Shown here one piece after another: positions 8,979-17,968 of a stretch of DNA of 64,000 bases. The stretch comes from a candidate division KSB1 bacterium (GTDB taxonomy: Bacteria; Zhuqueibacterota; Zhuqueibacteria; Zhuqueibacterales; Zhuqueibacteraceae): NCBI GenBank assembly GCA_034506255.1, contig JAPDPX010000001.1, positions 124,001 through 188,000 on the forward strand. The letters are read 5' to 3'. How positions within the stretch are numbered: position 1 is the stretch's first letter; each line of letters opens with the position of its first letter. The notes below the pieces were generated by a model. It searched no databases, was not told the origin of the DNA, and saw only the letters and a list, made by a program, of their open reading frames with translations. Made by a program: the position numbers and the translations under genes.

Positions 8979-10136
8979 ATGATTGCAGCCATCAAACGAG
9001 CAAGGGCAGTCGGAATCAGGCAGGCGAGCTACAAACAGAGAGTGCAGCGGCGCCTGCGTGTCCTTCACCTCGTGCCACGCAGTTCGCGCGGCGGCATCTA
9101 TCGCGTGGTGTGTGAACTGTTCGAAGTATTGGCACACGACCGGCATGTCGAGTTGCAGGCGGCACTGGTGACAGCAAGCGGTGACGAAAGCGATTTCCTC
9201 TTTTCCGGCAAACATGTGGTGGTGGCCGGGACTTTCCCGCGAAAGTTCGTCGCCCTTTGGCGACTCGCCGGCGGGTATGACCTCATTCACCTGCACGGCT
9301 TCACACCCTGGCAGGCGCTGGCCTGCTGGCTGGCACGCAAGAAAATGGTGTACACCAATCATGGCCTCCTGGGAACCGGCCGTCCCCTCGCGCCGCATGA
9401 ACACGTGAAATTGGTGCTCATGAAGTTGTTCTTGCGCCATGCCGTGCACCGCATCATTCATGTTTCGCAATTCATGCAGCAGCGCATGACGCAGGAATAT
9501 GGCGTGTCGTTGGCCAAAAGTGTCGTCGTGCACAATTGTACACGCTGGCAGGCGCAGCCGCCGCGATTTGAGCCGGGAGCGGTGTGGCGCCTGGGTTTTC
9601 ACGGCCGGTTTGTCTCGGTCAAGCGCATTGACCGCCTGCTGGTAGTTGCGGCGTTGGTCTCCCGGCAGCGTACTGTAGAAGTTGTTCTGGTGGGTGAGGG
9701 CCCCCTGCAAAGCAAACTCGAAAAACAGGCCGGGGCGCTGGGCGTGATGTTGCATTTCGTACCCTATTGTGCGGCTGCCGCTACCGCGGTTTCCAATTTT
9801 GATGTTGAAATCATTTCTTCGCGTGATGAAGCGCTTGGACTGTCTGCCCTCGAAGCCATCCAGGCCGGACATCCCACCTTTGTGTTTGCCGATGGCGGCG
9901 GACTTTTGGAAATCTTTGCCGGTTGTGCCGAATGGTTTGTCTGCCGGGATGAAACAGAGATGAGTCAAAAGATTTTGCGCCTCGCTGATGCCGAGCAGAG
10001 GCGGCAGGCGCTGCGCGGGCTGCGGCGTTTGCAGCAGCGCGTGAATACACGTTTTTCACCGCAGACTTTTGCGGCGGGCTATCGCCGGCAATACTTCGCA
10101 ACCGCCGGCCGGCAGAGATCGGAGGCTGCGGCCTGA
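8979..10136 (+). CDS. Glycosyltransferase family 4 protein
   Basis: 385 residues. The N-terminal half has LRVLHLVPRSSRGGIYRVVCELFEVL (G-G loop) and LIHLHGFTPWQALACWLA. The C-terminal half has WRLGFHGRFVSVKRIDRLL and the donor motif SRDEALGLSALEAIQAG with both glutamates. The first 25 residues are basic and may be a dispensable extension; the ATG at 8979 lies 72 nt after the previous stop. The gene shares a TGATG junction with the next asnB copy, so the two are translationally coupled. The sugar donor is unknown. Confidence 0.83.
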   Translation: MIAAIKRARAVGIRQASYKQRVQRRLRVLHLVPRSSRGGIYRVVCELFEVLAHDRHVELQAALVTASGDESDFLFSGKHVVVAGTFPRKFVALWRLAGGYDLIHLHGFTPWQALACWLARKKMVYTNHGLLGTGRPLAPHEHVKLVLMKLFLRHAVHRIIHVSQFMQQRMTQEYGVSLAKSVVVHNCTRWQAQPPRFEPGAVWRLGFHGRFVSVKRIDRLLVVAALVSRQRTVEVVLVGEGPLQSKLEKQAGALGVMLHFVPYCAAAATAVSNFDVEIISSRDEALGLSALEAIQAGHPTFVFADGGGLLEIFAGCAEWFVCRDETEMSQKILRLADAEQRRQALRGLRRLQQRVNTRFSPQTFAAGYRRQYFATAGRQRSEAAA

Positions 10137-12019
10137 TGTGCGGCATCGTCGGCATGTTGCGCTGGGACGGCACGGCCATTTCCGCCCCGGCCGTGGCACA
10201 GGCGCGCGATGTGATGGCCCACCGCGGCCCGGATGACGCCGGTTTGTGGCTGTCAGACGACGGCACCTGCGCGCTCGGCCATCGCCGCTTGAGCATCATC
10301 GATCTTTCCCCCGCCGGGCACCAGCCGATGTGCAACGAGGAGGGAACCGTCTGGCTGGTGTACAATGGGGAAGTTTACAACTATCCGGAACTGTGCGCCG
10401 GGCTGCAGGCGCACGGGCATCGCTTTCGGTCACACACGGATACCGAAGTCATCGTGCACGGCTATGAAGAGTATGGCGTCGATATTATCTCCCGTTTGCG
10501 CGGCATGTTTGCGTTCGCGCTGTATGACTGCCGGCGGCAGCAGCTCCTGCTGGCGCGCGACCGCCTGGGCATCAAACCATTGTATCACACGACCTGCAAT
10601 GATCGGTTCCTGTTTGCCTCGGAGATCAAAGCGCTGCTGGCCATACCGGGAGTCACCAAAGAGCTTGATACACAAGCTCTGCATGAGTATTTGGCCTTTG
10701 GCAAAGTCTACACGCCGGGGACTCTGTTTCGCGGCATCATGAAATTGCCGGCCGCGCATTATATGTTGATCAAAAATTCCGGCGAAACCGTGTTGCAGCG
10801 CTATTGGTCACCCTATCAGCGGCGTTTCCCGCTGGCGCCGGAGTCAAATGAGAATGAATATCGTGAGACTCTGTTTGACCTGCTGCAGGAATCGGTGCGG
10901 TTGCGCATGCGCAGCGATGTGCCGGTGGGCGTGTTCCTGAGCGGCGGGGTCGATTCCACCGCCAATGTTGCCCTGATGTCGCAGGTGAGCGGCAGCACGG
11001 TGCACACCTTCACCGCCGGTTTTCAGGGGCAGGAGGCGTATGATGAGCGGCAATATGCCCGCCGGGCGGCAGCGCATTTCAAGACGGAGCATCATGAAAT
11101 CGAGATCACCCCGCGCCAGCTCGTGGAGGTGCTGCCGGAGCTGGCTTTTTATCTCGATGAGCCGGTGGCCGATGCCACGGTGGTGCCGATCTATTTCGTT
11201 TCGCAACTGGCGCGACAGCACGGCGCCATCGTGATTTTGAACGGCGATGGCAGCGATGAGCTGTTTTGTGGCTATCACAAATATCTGCAGTATCTCCGGC
11301 TGGAACCCTGCTGGCGCTGGTTCAACCGGCTGCCGCGTTTCCTCAAAACGGCCGTGGCGCAAACCAGTCAACGCCTGGGCGTCAATGGCACTGCCGGCGA
11401 TTTACTGCGGCGCGCCGCGCGGGGGATCGAGCTTTACGCCGGCGCCACGGGCGCGCTCAAAGGCACGGCGGTTTTTGAAGAGATGTCGAATGGCAATGTG
11501 GAAGTTTACCGTGGCGTCATGGAAGGCCGCAGGGAATTCGAGCAGGAACGCCGCGGTCGCGATTACTGTGAATGGCTGTCGTATTGGGGCCTGCGCTCGG
11601 AAGTCGAGCACGTTTTTCTGTATCGCGCCGACCGCTTGGGCATGGCCAATTCCATCGAGATTCGCGTGCCGTTTCTCGATCATCGGCTTGTCGAGTTCGC
11701 GCTGCAGATGCCGCAGGCGCTCAAATACAAAAACGGTGAGAAAAAGTATATTCTCAAACAGGCGCTCCGCGGGCTGGTGCCGGATGAATTTCTCGATCGC
11801 ACGAAACAGGGTTTTTGTGTGCCGCTGCGGGAATGGGCGGGCAGCATGATGCAGGACAAAATTCTGACCGTGCTGCCGCGACTGCACACCGATTGGGGGG
11901 TGTTGTCTCCGGCCTTCCTGCAAGCAATGCGCACCCACATGCGTTTTGGCAGGGATCAGGGCTTTTTGAGCTGGAATTTGTATACGCTGGCAACCTGGTA
12001 TGAACGGTGGTTTTGCTGA
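10136..12019 (+). CDS. asnB: Asparagine synthase (glutamine-hydrolysing)-like amidotransferase, copy 2
   Basis: 627 residues starting MCGIVGML, with catalytic Cys2 exposed. The glutaminase domain has AHRGPDDAGLW, LGHRRLSIIDLSPAGHQPM and VYNGEVYNY. The synthetase domain has FLSGGVDSTANVAL near residue 265 and NGDGSDELFCGYHKY, followed by the conserved NSIEIRVPFLDHRLVEFAL. Its length is normal for AsnB. It overlaps the preceding glycosyltransferase by one base (TGATG). It is one of three intact copies within 15 kb, distinct enough from copy 1 that they probably have different acceptors; true asparagine synthesis by one of them cannot be excluded. Confidence 0.9.
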   Translation: MCGIVGMLRWDGTAISAPAVAQARDVMAHRGPDDAGLWLSDDGTCALGHRRLSIIDLSPAGHQPMCNEEGTVWLVYNGEVYNYPELCAGLQAHGHRFRSHTDTEVIVHGYEEYGVDIISRLRGMFAFALYDCRRQQLLLARDRLGIKPLYHTTCNDRFLFASEIKALLAIPGVTKELDTQALHEYLAFGKVYTPGTLFRGIMKLPAAHYMLIKNSGETVLQRYWSPYQRRFPLAPESNENEYRETLFDLLQESVRLRMRSDVPVGVFLSGGVDSTANVALMSQVSGSTVHTFTAGFQGQEAYDERQYARRAAAHFKTEHHEIEITPRQLVEVLPELAFYLDEPVADATVVPIYFVSQLARQHGAIVILNGDGSDELFCGYHKYLQYLRLEPCWRWFNRLPRFLKTAVAQTSQRLGVNGTAGDLLRRAARGIELYAGATGALKGTAVFEEMSNGNVEVYRGVMEGRREFEQERRGRDYCEWLSYWGLRSEVEHVFLYRADRLGMANSIEIRVPFLDHRLVEFALQMPQALKYKNGEKKYILKQALRGLVPDEFLDRTKQGFCVPLREWAGSMMQDKILTVLPRLHTDWGVLSPAFLQAMRTHMRFGRDQGFLSWNLYTLATWYERWFC

Positions 12020-12022
12020 AAC

Positions 12023-12859
12023 ATGATGCCTGTCTTGATCACGGTTCTCAAATATCTGCGCCGCGCACTCTCCCAGGCCTGGCGGGCGAACGGGCGTGAA
12101 GCACTGCGCGCCCTGCTCAATGCCATGCTGACTCTTCCACACGCCATGCTGGTGGGCTGGCGAAAGCGGGTTGTTTGTCCCCTCTGCGGCTGGTGTGGCG
12201 CGCATTTTCTTCCCAAGCTGGGAACGGATTGGAAGATTACCTCAGGCCACACGTGTCCGAAATGTTCGAGCGACAAGCGCTACCGCACTTACGCCGTCGC
12301 TTTGAAACGTTGCCTGCCGGCTTCCGACAAGCGGGTGCGCATCCTGGAAGTCGCCGCCCCGAAATACTCTGAGCGCATGTTCGCTCATTTGCCAAACCGC
12401 TTTTACGTCCCGGCGGACCTCGAGTATCGCACCGTCAAAGTCAAAACCGATGTCACACGATTGGCCTTTGTTGAACGATCTTTTGACTTCGTGCTTTGCT
12501 CACACGTGCTGGAGCATGTGCAGGAAGATGGGCGGGCGATGCGTGAATTGCATCGTGTGTTGCACGACAACGGACAGGCTTTGCTGCAGGTGCCGATGGA
12601 TCACAACCTGGCACAAACGCTTGAATATGACGCTCCCAATCCGGCTGAGAGCTGTCATGTCCGTCGCTATGGCCGAGATTACCGGGAGCGCCTGCAGGCG
12701 GCAGGGTGGATTGTGAATTTGGTCAAACCGTGGGAAAATGAAGAAGAGCGGCGGCGTTGTGGTGGCAATGATGAAGAACTCTACTTTTGCAGTAAAATCC
12801 CCGGCAATGGTCGTCATTCTCACCAACATTCCCACGCCCTATCGCATACCGCTGTTTAA
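12023..12859 (+). CDS. Zinc-ribbon-bearing SAM methyltransferase
   Basis: 278 residues. Two CxxC pairs around residues 52-88 (CPLCGWCG and CPKCSSDKRYRTY) form a probable zinc ribbon, followed by a methyltransferase-like domain. The usual glycine-rich motif I is replaced by ILEVAAPKYSERMF, but FDFVLCSHVLEHVQEDGRAMRELHRVL is a good motif IV/post-motif for the Methyltransf_11 clan. This domain pair recurs in surface-glycan loci. The gene begins 3 nt after asnB copy 2, and its 3' end overlaps the next glycosyltransferase. The substrate and exact activity are unknown. Confidence 0.75.
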   Translation: MMPVLITVLKYLRRALSQAWRANGREALRALLNAMLTLPHAMLVGWRKRVVCPLCGWCGAHFLPKLGTDWKITSGHTCPKCSSDKRYRTYAVALKRCLPASDKRVRILEVAAPKYSERMFAHLPNRFYVPADLEYRTVKVKTDVTRLAFVERSFDFVLCSHVLEHVQEDGRAMRELHRVLHDNGQALLQVPMDHNLAQTLEYDAPNPAESCHVRRYGRDYRERLQAAGWIVNLVKPWENEEERRRCGGNDEELYFCSKIPGNGRHSHQHSHALSHTAV

Positions 12860-13940
12860 CCGTGTTGCCGAGCGGCTGCGCCAGCATCGCCTGCCGCTGC
12901 TGGTGCTGTTCGCCCTGCCGACTTACCATCGCCGGCGCTGGCAGGGGGTGCTGGCGGAAGCCCGTTTCGATTACAGGGTTTTGGATCTGCCGCGATTGCC
13001 CTGGGGCGAGGAGTATGTCCTGGCGATTCCCACATGGCTGAGTCACTTGCTGCGCGAACTGCGCGCCTCCTGCCTGATCTTGGGAGGTTTCAGTCTTCCC
13101 GCCCTGACCGGCGCCAGATTTGCCAGGCGTCAAGGAATTCCCTACCTGATCTGGTCCGGAGAGACAGTTGCCGAGGCTTCGCAACGGCGCGGAAGGTTGA
13201 TGCGCCATTTCTTGCGCCGCCGCCTGGTACAACAAGCCGCGGTCTGCATTGCTTATGGCAGCCGGGCGCGCGAGTATCTGCAAACCCTGGGTGTGGCGGC
13301 CAGCAAGATCAAAGTGGCAATCAATTGCGTGGACACCGACTTTTTTCGGGATCAGGTGCTCAGCCAGCGCCGGTTGTCGCATTTTGATGCTGCCCGCACC
13401 CGCATTCTGTTTGTCGGACATTTGCAACACCGCAAGGGGCTGGAGTTGGTCCTGCGTGCGTTGCAAGAATGCCGCGATCTGCCGTGGACCTTGGAGGTGG
13501 TGGGGGATGGTCCGGCACGTGGCGAGCTTGAACGCCTGGCGGTGCAGCTTGACTTGCGCACGGTCAGCTTTCATGGATTCAAACAAAAAGCAGAGTTGCC
13601 GGCCTACTATGCAGCGGCGGATGTTTTCATTTTTCCCTCCTTGCAGGAGATTTTTGGCCTCGTGATGGTCGAAGCCGCGGCTGCCGGGCTGCCGATCATT
13701 GCCTCCAAATTCGCCGGCGGCACGGTGGACGTGGTGCAGGAGGGGAGAAACGGTTTCATCGTCGATCCCACCGACATTCCGGCCCTGGCGGCGCGCATTC
13801 GTGAACTGTGCACCAAACCACTGTTGCGGCAACAGATGGGCAGGGAATCGCTGCAGATTGTCGCCGAGTCGGTCAATATCCAGCGCAGTGCCGAGGGGTT
13901 TGTGCAGGCGATTTTGAGCTGTACTTCGCAAGCACGGTAA
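12807..13940 (+). CDS. Glycosyltransferase family 4 protein
   Basis: About 377 residues from the ATG at 12807, chosen because the conserved GT4 N-terminus VVILTNIPTPYRIPLFNRV begins right there; in-frame ATGs at 12738, 12768 and 12771 would add a non-conserved leader and a longer overlap with the methyltransferase. The C-terminal half has RILFVGHLQHRKGLELVLRAL and the donor motif FPSLQEIFGLVMVEAAAAGLP with both glutamates. The type resembles GT4 enzymes that transfer to a lipid-linked acceptor. It is the last gene before a 268-nt AT-richer gap (13941-14208) in which I see no gene. Confidence 0.85.
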   Translation: MVVILTNIPTPYRIPLFNRVAERLRQHRLPLLVLFALPTYHRRRWQGVLAEARFDYRVLDLPRLPWGEEYVLAIPTWLSHLLRELRASCLILGGFSLPALTGARFARRQGIPYLIWSGETVAEASQRRGRLMRHFLRRRLVQQAAVCIAYGSRAREYLQTLGVAASKIKVAINCVDTDFFRDQVLSQRRLSHFDAARTRILFVGHLQHRKGLELVLRALQECRDLPWTLEVVGDGPARGELERLAVQLDLRTVSFHGFKQKAELPAYYAAADVFIFPSLQEIFGLVMVEAAAAGLPIIASKFAGGTVDVVQEGRNGFIVDPTDIPALAARIRELCTKPLLRQQMGRESLQIVAESVNIQRSAEGFVQAILSCTSQAR

Positions 13941-14208
13941 ACGCTGGTGTCGCCCGCTCTGCAGGGATGTCACGGCCAGGCGGTAGCCGATCACAAAGGG
14001 GACGAAATGCTCACCGCAAGAATTTTTTGCATCATTGCTGCCTCCCGGCGTGGGAGTTTTTTGCCTTGCTTGAAAAGTTGATGACATTGGGCGGGATATC
14101 TGCGTTACATTTTCTTGTGAGGGATGAGCCGGTGTACTTGGTATTTTCTTTCCGGATAAAAGTTGTGCCGGGCGGAGTTGCTGCAACGATTGCCATGCCC
14201 CATCCCTT

Positions 14209-15396
14209 TTGTGCAATTCTTTGAGTCAGGATAGCAAGCCACACATTCTTCTTTACGCCCCCACGCCGCCGCCCTATGCCGGTCCGGAAGTGGCCACCAG
14301 CCTGCTGCTCGAAGCCATCAAGGGTGAGCAGATCAGACTCACCCACGTGCCCAGCAATGTGCGCCTGGAAAACGGGAAAAAGGGCGTTTTGGATGCAGAA
14401 GGCATCATTAATTTCATGCGGGTTTATCGTGCCTTTGTGAAGGCGCTGGTGCTAAATCGGCCGGATAAGGTTTATTTTCTGCTGTCCTCCGGTCCGGTCG
14501 GCCTGCTGCGTGATATTGTGATTATTTTCACCATCAAACTGACGGGCCGCGTCGCCATTGCGCATTACCGTGGCGGCAGCTTCCGCAGTTTGTACGAGCA
14601 GTATCCTCCGCTGCTGCGCTGGCTCATCCGGCGCGCACTCGCACGCGTGGATTGTGTGATTGTGCAGGCGGAAGTCCTCAAACCATTGTTTGCCGGTCTG
14701 GTTGCGCAGGAGAAGCTGCGCGTGCTGTACAACGGCATCAGGCTGAACGGCTCTCTTCCCCGGCCGCGGCGTTCGGCGCCAAAACCCTTCACCATTCTGT
14801 TCATGGGGCACGTGGCGTTTTCCAAAGGATTCTACGAATTGGTGCACGCCTACCTGCAATTGCGCCAAAAGTATGAAATTCGTCTGTTGTTTGCCGGCGA
14901 GCAGCGTTTTGCCGGCGAGCGGCGGAAATCGATTTCAGACTTTCTGTCCGGAGCGGCGCGGGAGTTTTTTGATCGCGAAGCCGATCACATCGAGCGGGTG
15001 ATAACCGAATTCGTCAACGCCGCGGAACGCCATGCGGCACATTATCTCGGCGTGATTTCCGGGGAGGCCAAACTGCGGGCCTTCCAGGAGGCGGATGTTT
15101 TCGTGCTGCCCTCCTACACCGAGGGTTTTTCCATGTCGGTGCTGGAGGCCATGGCACACGGCCTGCCGGTGGTGGTGACGCCGGTGGGGGCCTTGCCGGA
15201 GGTGGTGCGCGAGGGCGTGAATGGTGTGTTTGTGGAGGTGGGCAACAGCCGGGATTTGGCGGACAAGCTGGAGACCCTGATTTGCCGGCGTGAGCGGGCC
15301 CGCGCCATGGGGGAATACAATGCCCGCTACGTGGCTGAGCGCTTTGGCATTGCACAAGTGGCTGCCGAGTTCGAGGAAATTCTTGCCCATGCCTAG
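14209..15396 (+). CDS. Glycosyltransferase family 4 protein with a TTG start
   Basis: About 395 residues. The N-terminus KPHILLYAPTPPPYAGPEVATSLLLEAI is a GT4 acceptor-domain start. The C-terminal domain has FTILFMGHVAFSKGFYELVHAYLQL and the donor motif PSYTEGFSMSVLEAMAHGLPVV with both glutamates. The frame is open back to a stop at 14125-14127 but holds no ATG or GTG before the conserved part, so translation must use TTG at 14209 or 14221 (or another rare start). No convincing Shine-Dalgarno sequence is seen. A helical insert lies near residues 245-280. The function is presumed glycan assembly. Confidence 0.83.
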   Translation: MCNSLSQDSKPHILLYAPTPPPYAGPEVATSLLLEAIKGEQIRLTHVPSNVRLENGKKGVLDAEGIINFMRVYRAFVKALVLNRPDKVYFLLSSGPVGLLRDIVIIFTIKLTGRVAIAHYRGGSFRSLYEQYPPLLRWLIRRALARVDCVIVQAEVLKPLFAGLVAQEKLRVLYNGIRLNGSLPRPRRSAPKPFTILFMGHVAFSKGFYELVHAYLQLRQKYEIRLLFAGEQRFAGERRKSISDFLSGAAREFFDREADHIERVITEFVNAAERHAAHYLGVISGEAKLRAFQEADVFVLPSYTEGFSMSVLEAMAHGLPVVVTPVGALPEVVREGVNGVFVEVGNSRDLADKLETLICRRERARAMGEYNARYVAERFGIAQVAAEFEEILAHA

Positions 15397-15585
15397 CGAC
15401 AACCCGGCGAACATCAGGAAGTCACAAAAGCAACAGCGCACCTGCAGAATCACGGCGGACACAGAAAAAGGCGTTTTAGCTGCAGGAACCCGGCGCGTTC
15501 CATATCTCCGCGGTTCAAGTGGTTGCTTTGCGACCGGAAGCCCGCTGGAATTTTCACTCTGAGCGAAACACCTTAATTTCGCAAC

Positions 15586-17034
15586 ATGTCACAACGTCTC
15601 ATAATCGGCTTTTTCGCTTTCTTTCTGGTAAGCCGTTTCTTTTCGGAAGTGGCCGGCATTCTGCCCAAATGGGTTGATATTCTTGATTTGCCTTTTGTCG
15701 CGATCCTGGGCGTGGCCGCCTCGCTGCGCTATGTGCATCCTGAAGTCGATCTTACCACCCACCGCTTTCTGGCGCGCAGCATGTTTGCCTTTGTTCTGGT
15801 CGCCATCGGCTCCGCTTTCGTCAATGCCGATGATCTGCTGGTGCCGGCTGCCCTGCTCTTTGTCTTCGCTTTCCTGCAGGGCCCGCTGCTGTTTGTGGCA
15901 CTCAACAAGATTGTTGAAGACGCCGGCAGTCTGGCGCAGCAACTGCGGCGCCTGTTTCTCACACTGCTGGTGGTCAACATCATCATTGTCGTCTTCATCG
16001 ATTTGCCCCGGTTTCTCGCCACGCAAAATCCGGACGTGATCTCAGGCACCTACGGCTTGAACGCCTATCAGTTTTCCGTGCTGTTGGTGATTTGCGGCGG
16101 ACTGTTGCTGGGAGATGATGAATTTCAGCAGCGCCAGAGATGGCGCTTGATTGGCGGCCAGACGGCGGTGCTGGTTGTCTTCTATTTGCTGCAGTATCGT
16201 GCCGCCCTGCCTTTTTTCATCCTGGCCTGGTTCGCCATGATCATTGCCCTTTATGGACGGCGCACTCCCAAGGCTCTCATTGCCGGCTCCTTTGTTCTGT
16301 TTCTGGCTTCCAACACGGTTTCATATGTCATGGATCGAGTACGGGGCGAAGTCAATCTGAAGTATTCGGATTGGAAACTGATCATGTCGGATCCGCTCGC
16401 TTACACGCAGTACGGCAAATTTCAGGCATACCGCCAAACCCTGCAGCTTTTTCAGGAACGGCCGCTGGCAGCACTGGCGGGCGTGGGTCCGGGCAATTTT
16501 GTGAGCCGGGCTTACTACACGTTCAGCTATGAAATGGCGGGCAGCGGCAGCAAAGGTGTGGGGGAGCTGGTCGAAGACCTGTTCGGACTCACGCACGCAC
16601 GCTTTACCAAAGTAAGTGACCACTATCTCGGGCAATATCGCGGCCAGGCCGTGTTTGGCAGTTACCAGCTTTCCAACCCCCATTCCAGCTTTCTCGCGCC
16701 GATTGCGGAAATCGGGCTGCCCGGCGGTGCCATCATCATTGGCATGTATGTCTTCCTGGTGATCAAGTCCTTCAAACTGCTGCGGCAGGCCCGGGAGATT
16801 GCCCGGGAATATTTGCCGCTCGCCACCGCCCTGGTTGCCGGTTCGGTCTATCTCTTCGGCCTGGCGTTTCTGGACAACTATTGGGAAATGTCGCGTGCGA
16901 CCCTGCCGGTGTGGTTGCTGTTTTGGGCCACCAGCACGAGCGTGCAGGTGAGGCGCCATGAACAGGAGGCCGGCGGGCTGACGGAAGTTCCTTCATCGCA
17001 GGAAGTCGCGCCGATGGCAGAGGATTTGAATTGA
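15586..17034 (+). CDS. O-antigen ligase/polymerase-like multi-pass membrane protein
   Basis: 482 residues with about ten to twelve hydrophobic segments and a large, more polar loop around residues 255-365. This is the layout of O-antigen ligases (WaaL) and Wzy-type polymerases, whose large periplasmic loop holds the catalytic residues. The loop contains PLAALAGVGPGNFVS and later LSNPHSSFLAPIAEIGLPGGAIIIG, matching the family's GxG-N and H-S/N-x-x-L patterns. It is the only polymerase candidate in the locus, so it probably joins repeat units or attaches the glycan. The 189 nt upstream hold no gene. The tail (last 30 residues) is acidic and polar. Confidence 0.75.
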   Translation: MSQRLIIGFFAFFLVSRFFSEVAGILPKWVDILDLPFVAILGVAASLRYVHPEVDLTTHRFLARSMFAFVLVAIGSAFVNADDLLVPAALLFVFAFLQGPLLFVALNKIVEDAGSLAQQLRRLFLTLLVVNIIIVVFIDLPRFLATQNPDVISGTYGLNAYQFSVLLVICGGLLLGDDEFQQRQRWRLIGGQTAVLVVFYLLQYRAALPFFILAWFAMIIALYGRRTPKALIAGSFVLFLASNTVSYVMDRVRGEVNLKYSDWKLIMSDPLAYTQYGKFQAYRQTLQLFQERPLAALAGVGPGNFVSRAYYTFSYEMAGSGSKGVGELVEDLFGLTHARFTKVSDHYLGQYRGQAVFGSYQLSNPHSSFLAPIAEIGLPGGAIIIGMYVFLVIKSFKLLRQAREIAREYLPLATALVAGSVYLFGLAFLDNYWEMSRATLPVWLLFWATSTSVQVRRHEQEAGGLTEVPSSQEVAPMAEDLN

Positions 17035-17135
17035 GAACCGCATGCGATTCTATCGATTTCGTTGTTGGCGTTTAACCGCAGTGAGCATGTGACGATACTC
17101 ATCCTCCCTCCCATTTGGACTTCAGTGGTGCAGTC

Positions 17136-17646
17136 ATGAATCATGTTCATCTAGAACCCCACGAAGTTGACACGTTGGCCGCGACTCCCATTGGCCAAGA
17201 GATCGAGGAGTTCTGGCAAGCCAATCCCTGTGGACAACATCTCGTGCAGAAGGTGGATTGGAGGCAGTTCTTCATTGAATATGATCGATACAAGTATCAG
17301 AATGAACCGCACATCTTGGTCGAGCTGGGCAAAACCGATTTCCGGAATAAGCGTGTCCTGGAAATAGGCCCGGGGCAAGGTGCGGAAGCACGGAAAATCA
17401 TAGAAGCCGGCGGCATTTATTGTGGTGTCGACTTGACTCAGGAGAGCCTCAATCGTGTCAAGAAACGCCTTCTGCAGTGTTGCTCAAGTTCGGCAAATTC
17501 TGCGGAGATTTCGCGATCTGCGTTTCTCCAAACACATGCTAAATGAAAGACACTTGCTGGGTTTGCAGTTCGTTCTTTCAAGACGGCTAAAACAGTCACT
17601 GGAGGCAAGATTCGGATGGCACCTTTGGGTGAGGGGCAGGAGGTAG
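17136..17646 (+). pseudogene. SAM methyltransferase relic with internal deletion
   Basis: The N-terminal part is well preserved: residues FFIEYDRYKYQNEPHI, then motif I RVLEIGPGQGAEARKI and the acidic strand-2 end GGIYCGVDLTQESLNRVKKR. The frame then loses similarity and stops at 17546. In the +1-shifted frame from about 17455, a C-terminal piece reappears: KHMLNERHLLGLQFVL... ending RFGWHLWVRGRR, the basic GWHLW ending common in such methyltransferases. The middle of the domain (motif IV and following, roughly 150 residues) is missing. I infer a deletion plus frame change. An alternative is a short unrelated gene, but the paired ends argue for a relic. Confidence 0.6.
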
Positions 17647-17652
17647 ATTGAA

Positions 17653-17814
17653 ATGTGCGGCATCACCAGAATACTTGACCGGGCAAATCAGGTGCTCGTC
17701 AATGCGATGACGGAAGCGCTCGCCCATCGCGGGCCGGATGACAGCGGCAAGTTCACGCTCACACGCGACCAGGTCGCGCCCGGCCACCGCAGCTTGCGCC
17801 ATGGAATTGCGTGA
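17653..17814 (+). pseudogene. asnB: asnB N-terminal fragment
   Basis: A 53-codon frame begins MCGITRIL and continues with NAMTEALAHRGPDDSGKF, the glutaminase start of an asparagine synthase, then ends at TGA after GHRSLRHGIA, where intact copies read GHRRLSIID. It matches the first 50 codons of asnB copy 3, which begins 316 nt downstream, with only scattered differences at the DNA level. It is therefore a truncated duplicate or an older, replaced copy. It lacks the rest of the glutaminase domain and the whole synthetase domain, and cannot be functional. Confidence 0.75.
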
Positions 17815-17968
17815 GGGATTCCGCCCCTCAGGGCTACAGGCGATAAATCTCGCCGGTTCCCAGGGCGCTGCCCGTGGGCTATTCGATGCGACTCCGTTGG
17901 AGTCCAGTCGGCCTGCTGAGCAGGACAGTCTGTGCTGAACGTCGTAATACTATCTCCCACATCAAACC
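17815..17968 (+). repeat. REP-like intergenic sequence with short palindromes
   Basis: The 154 nt between the asnB fragment and asnB copy 3 contain several short inverted repeats (GCCC-ctca-GGGC near 17823-17834 and ACTCC-gtt-GGAGT near 17892-17904) and the segment CCCGTGGGCTATTCGATGC. This looks like a dispersed palindromic (REP-like) element inserted beside the scar. No coding potential is seen. Without other copies in the window, the repeat nature is an inference from structure only. Confidence 0.35.

Noticed and set aside
13941..14208. Possible small gene in the gap before the TTG-start glycosyltransferase
   Set aside because: The frames are short and without conserved motifs, and the start of the next gene explains the only relevant open frame.
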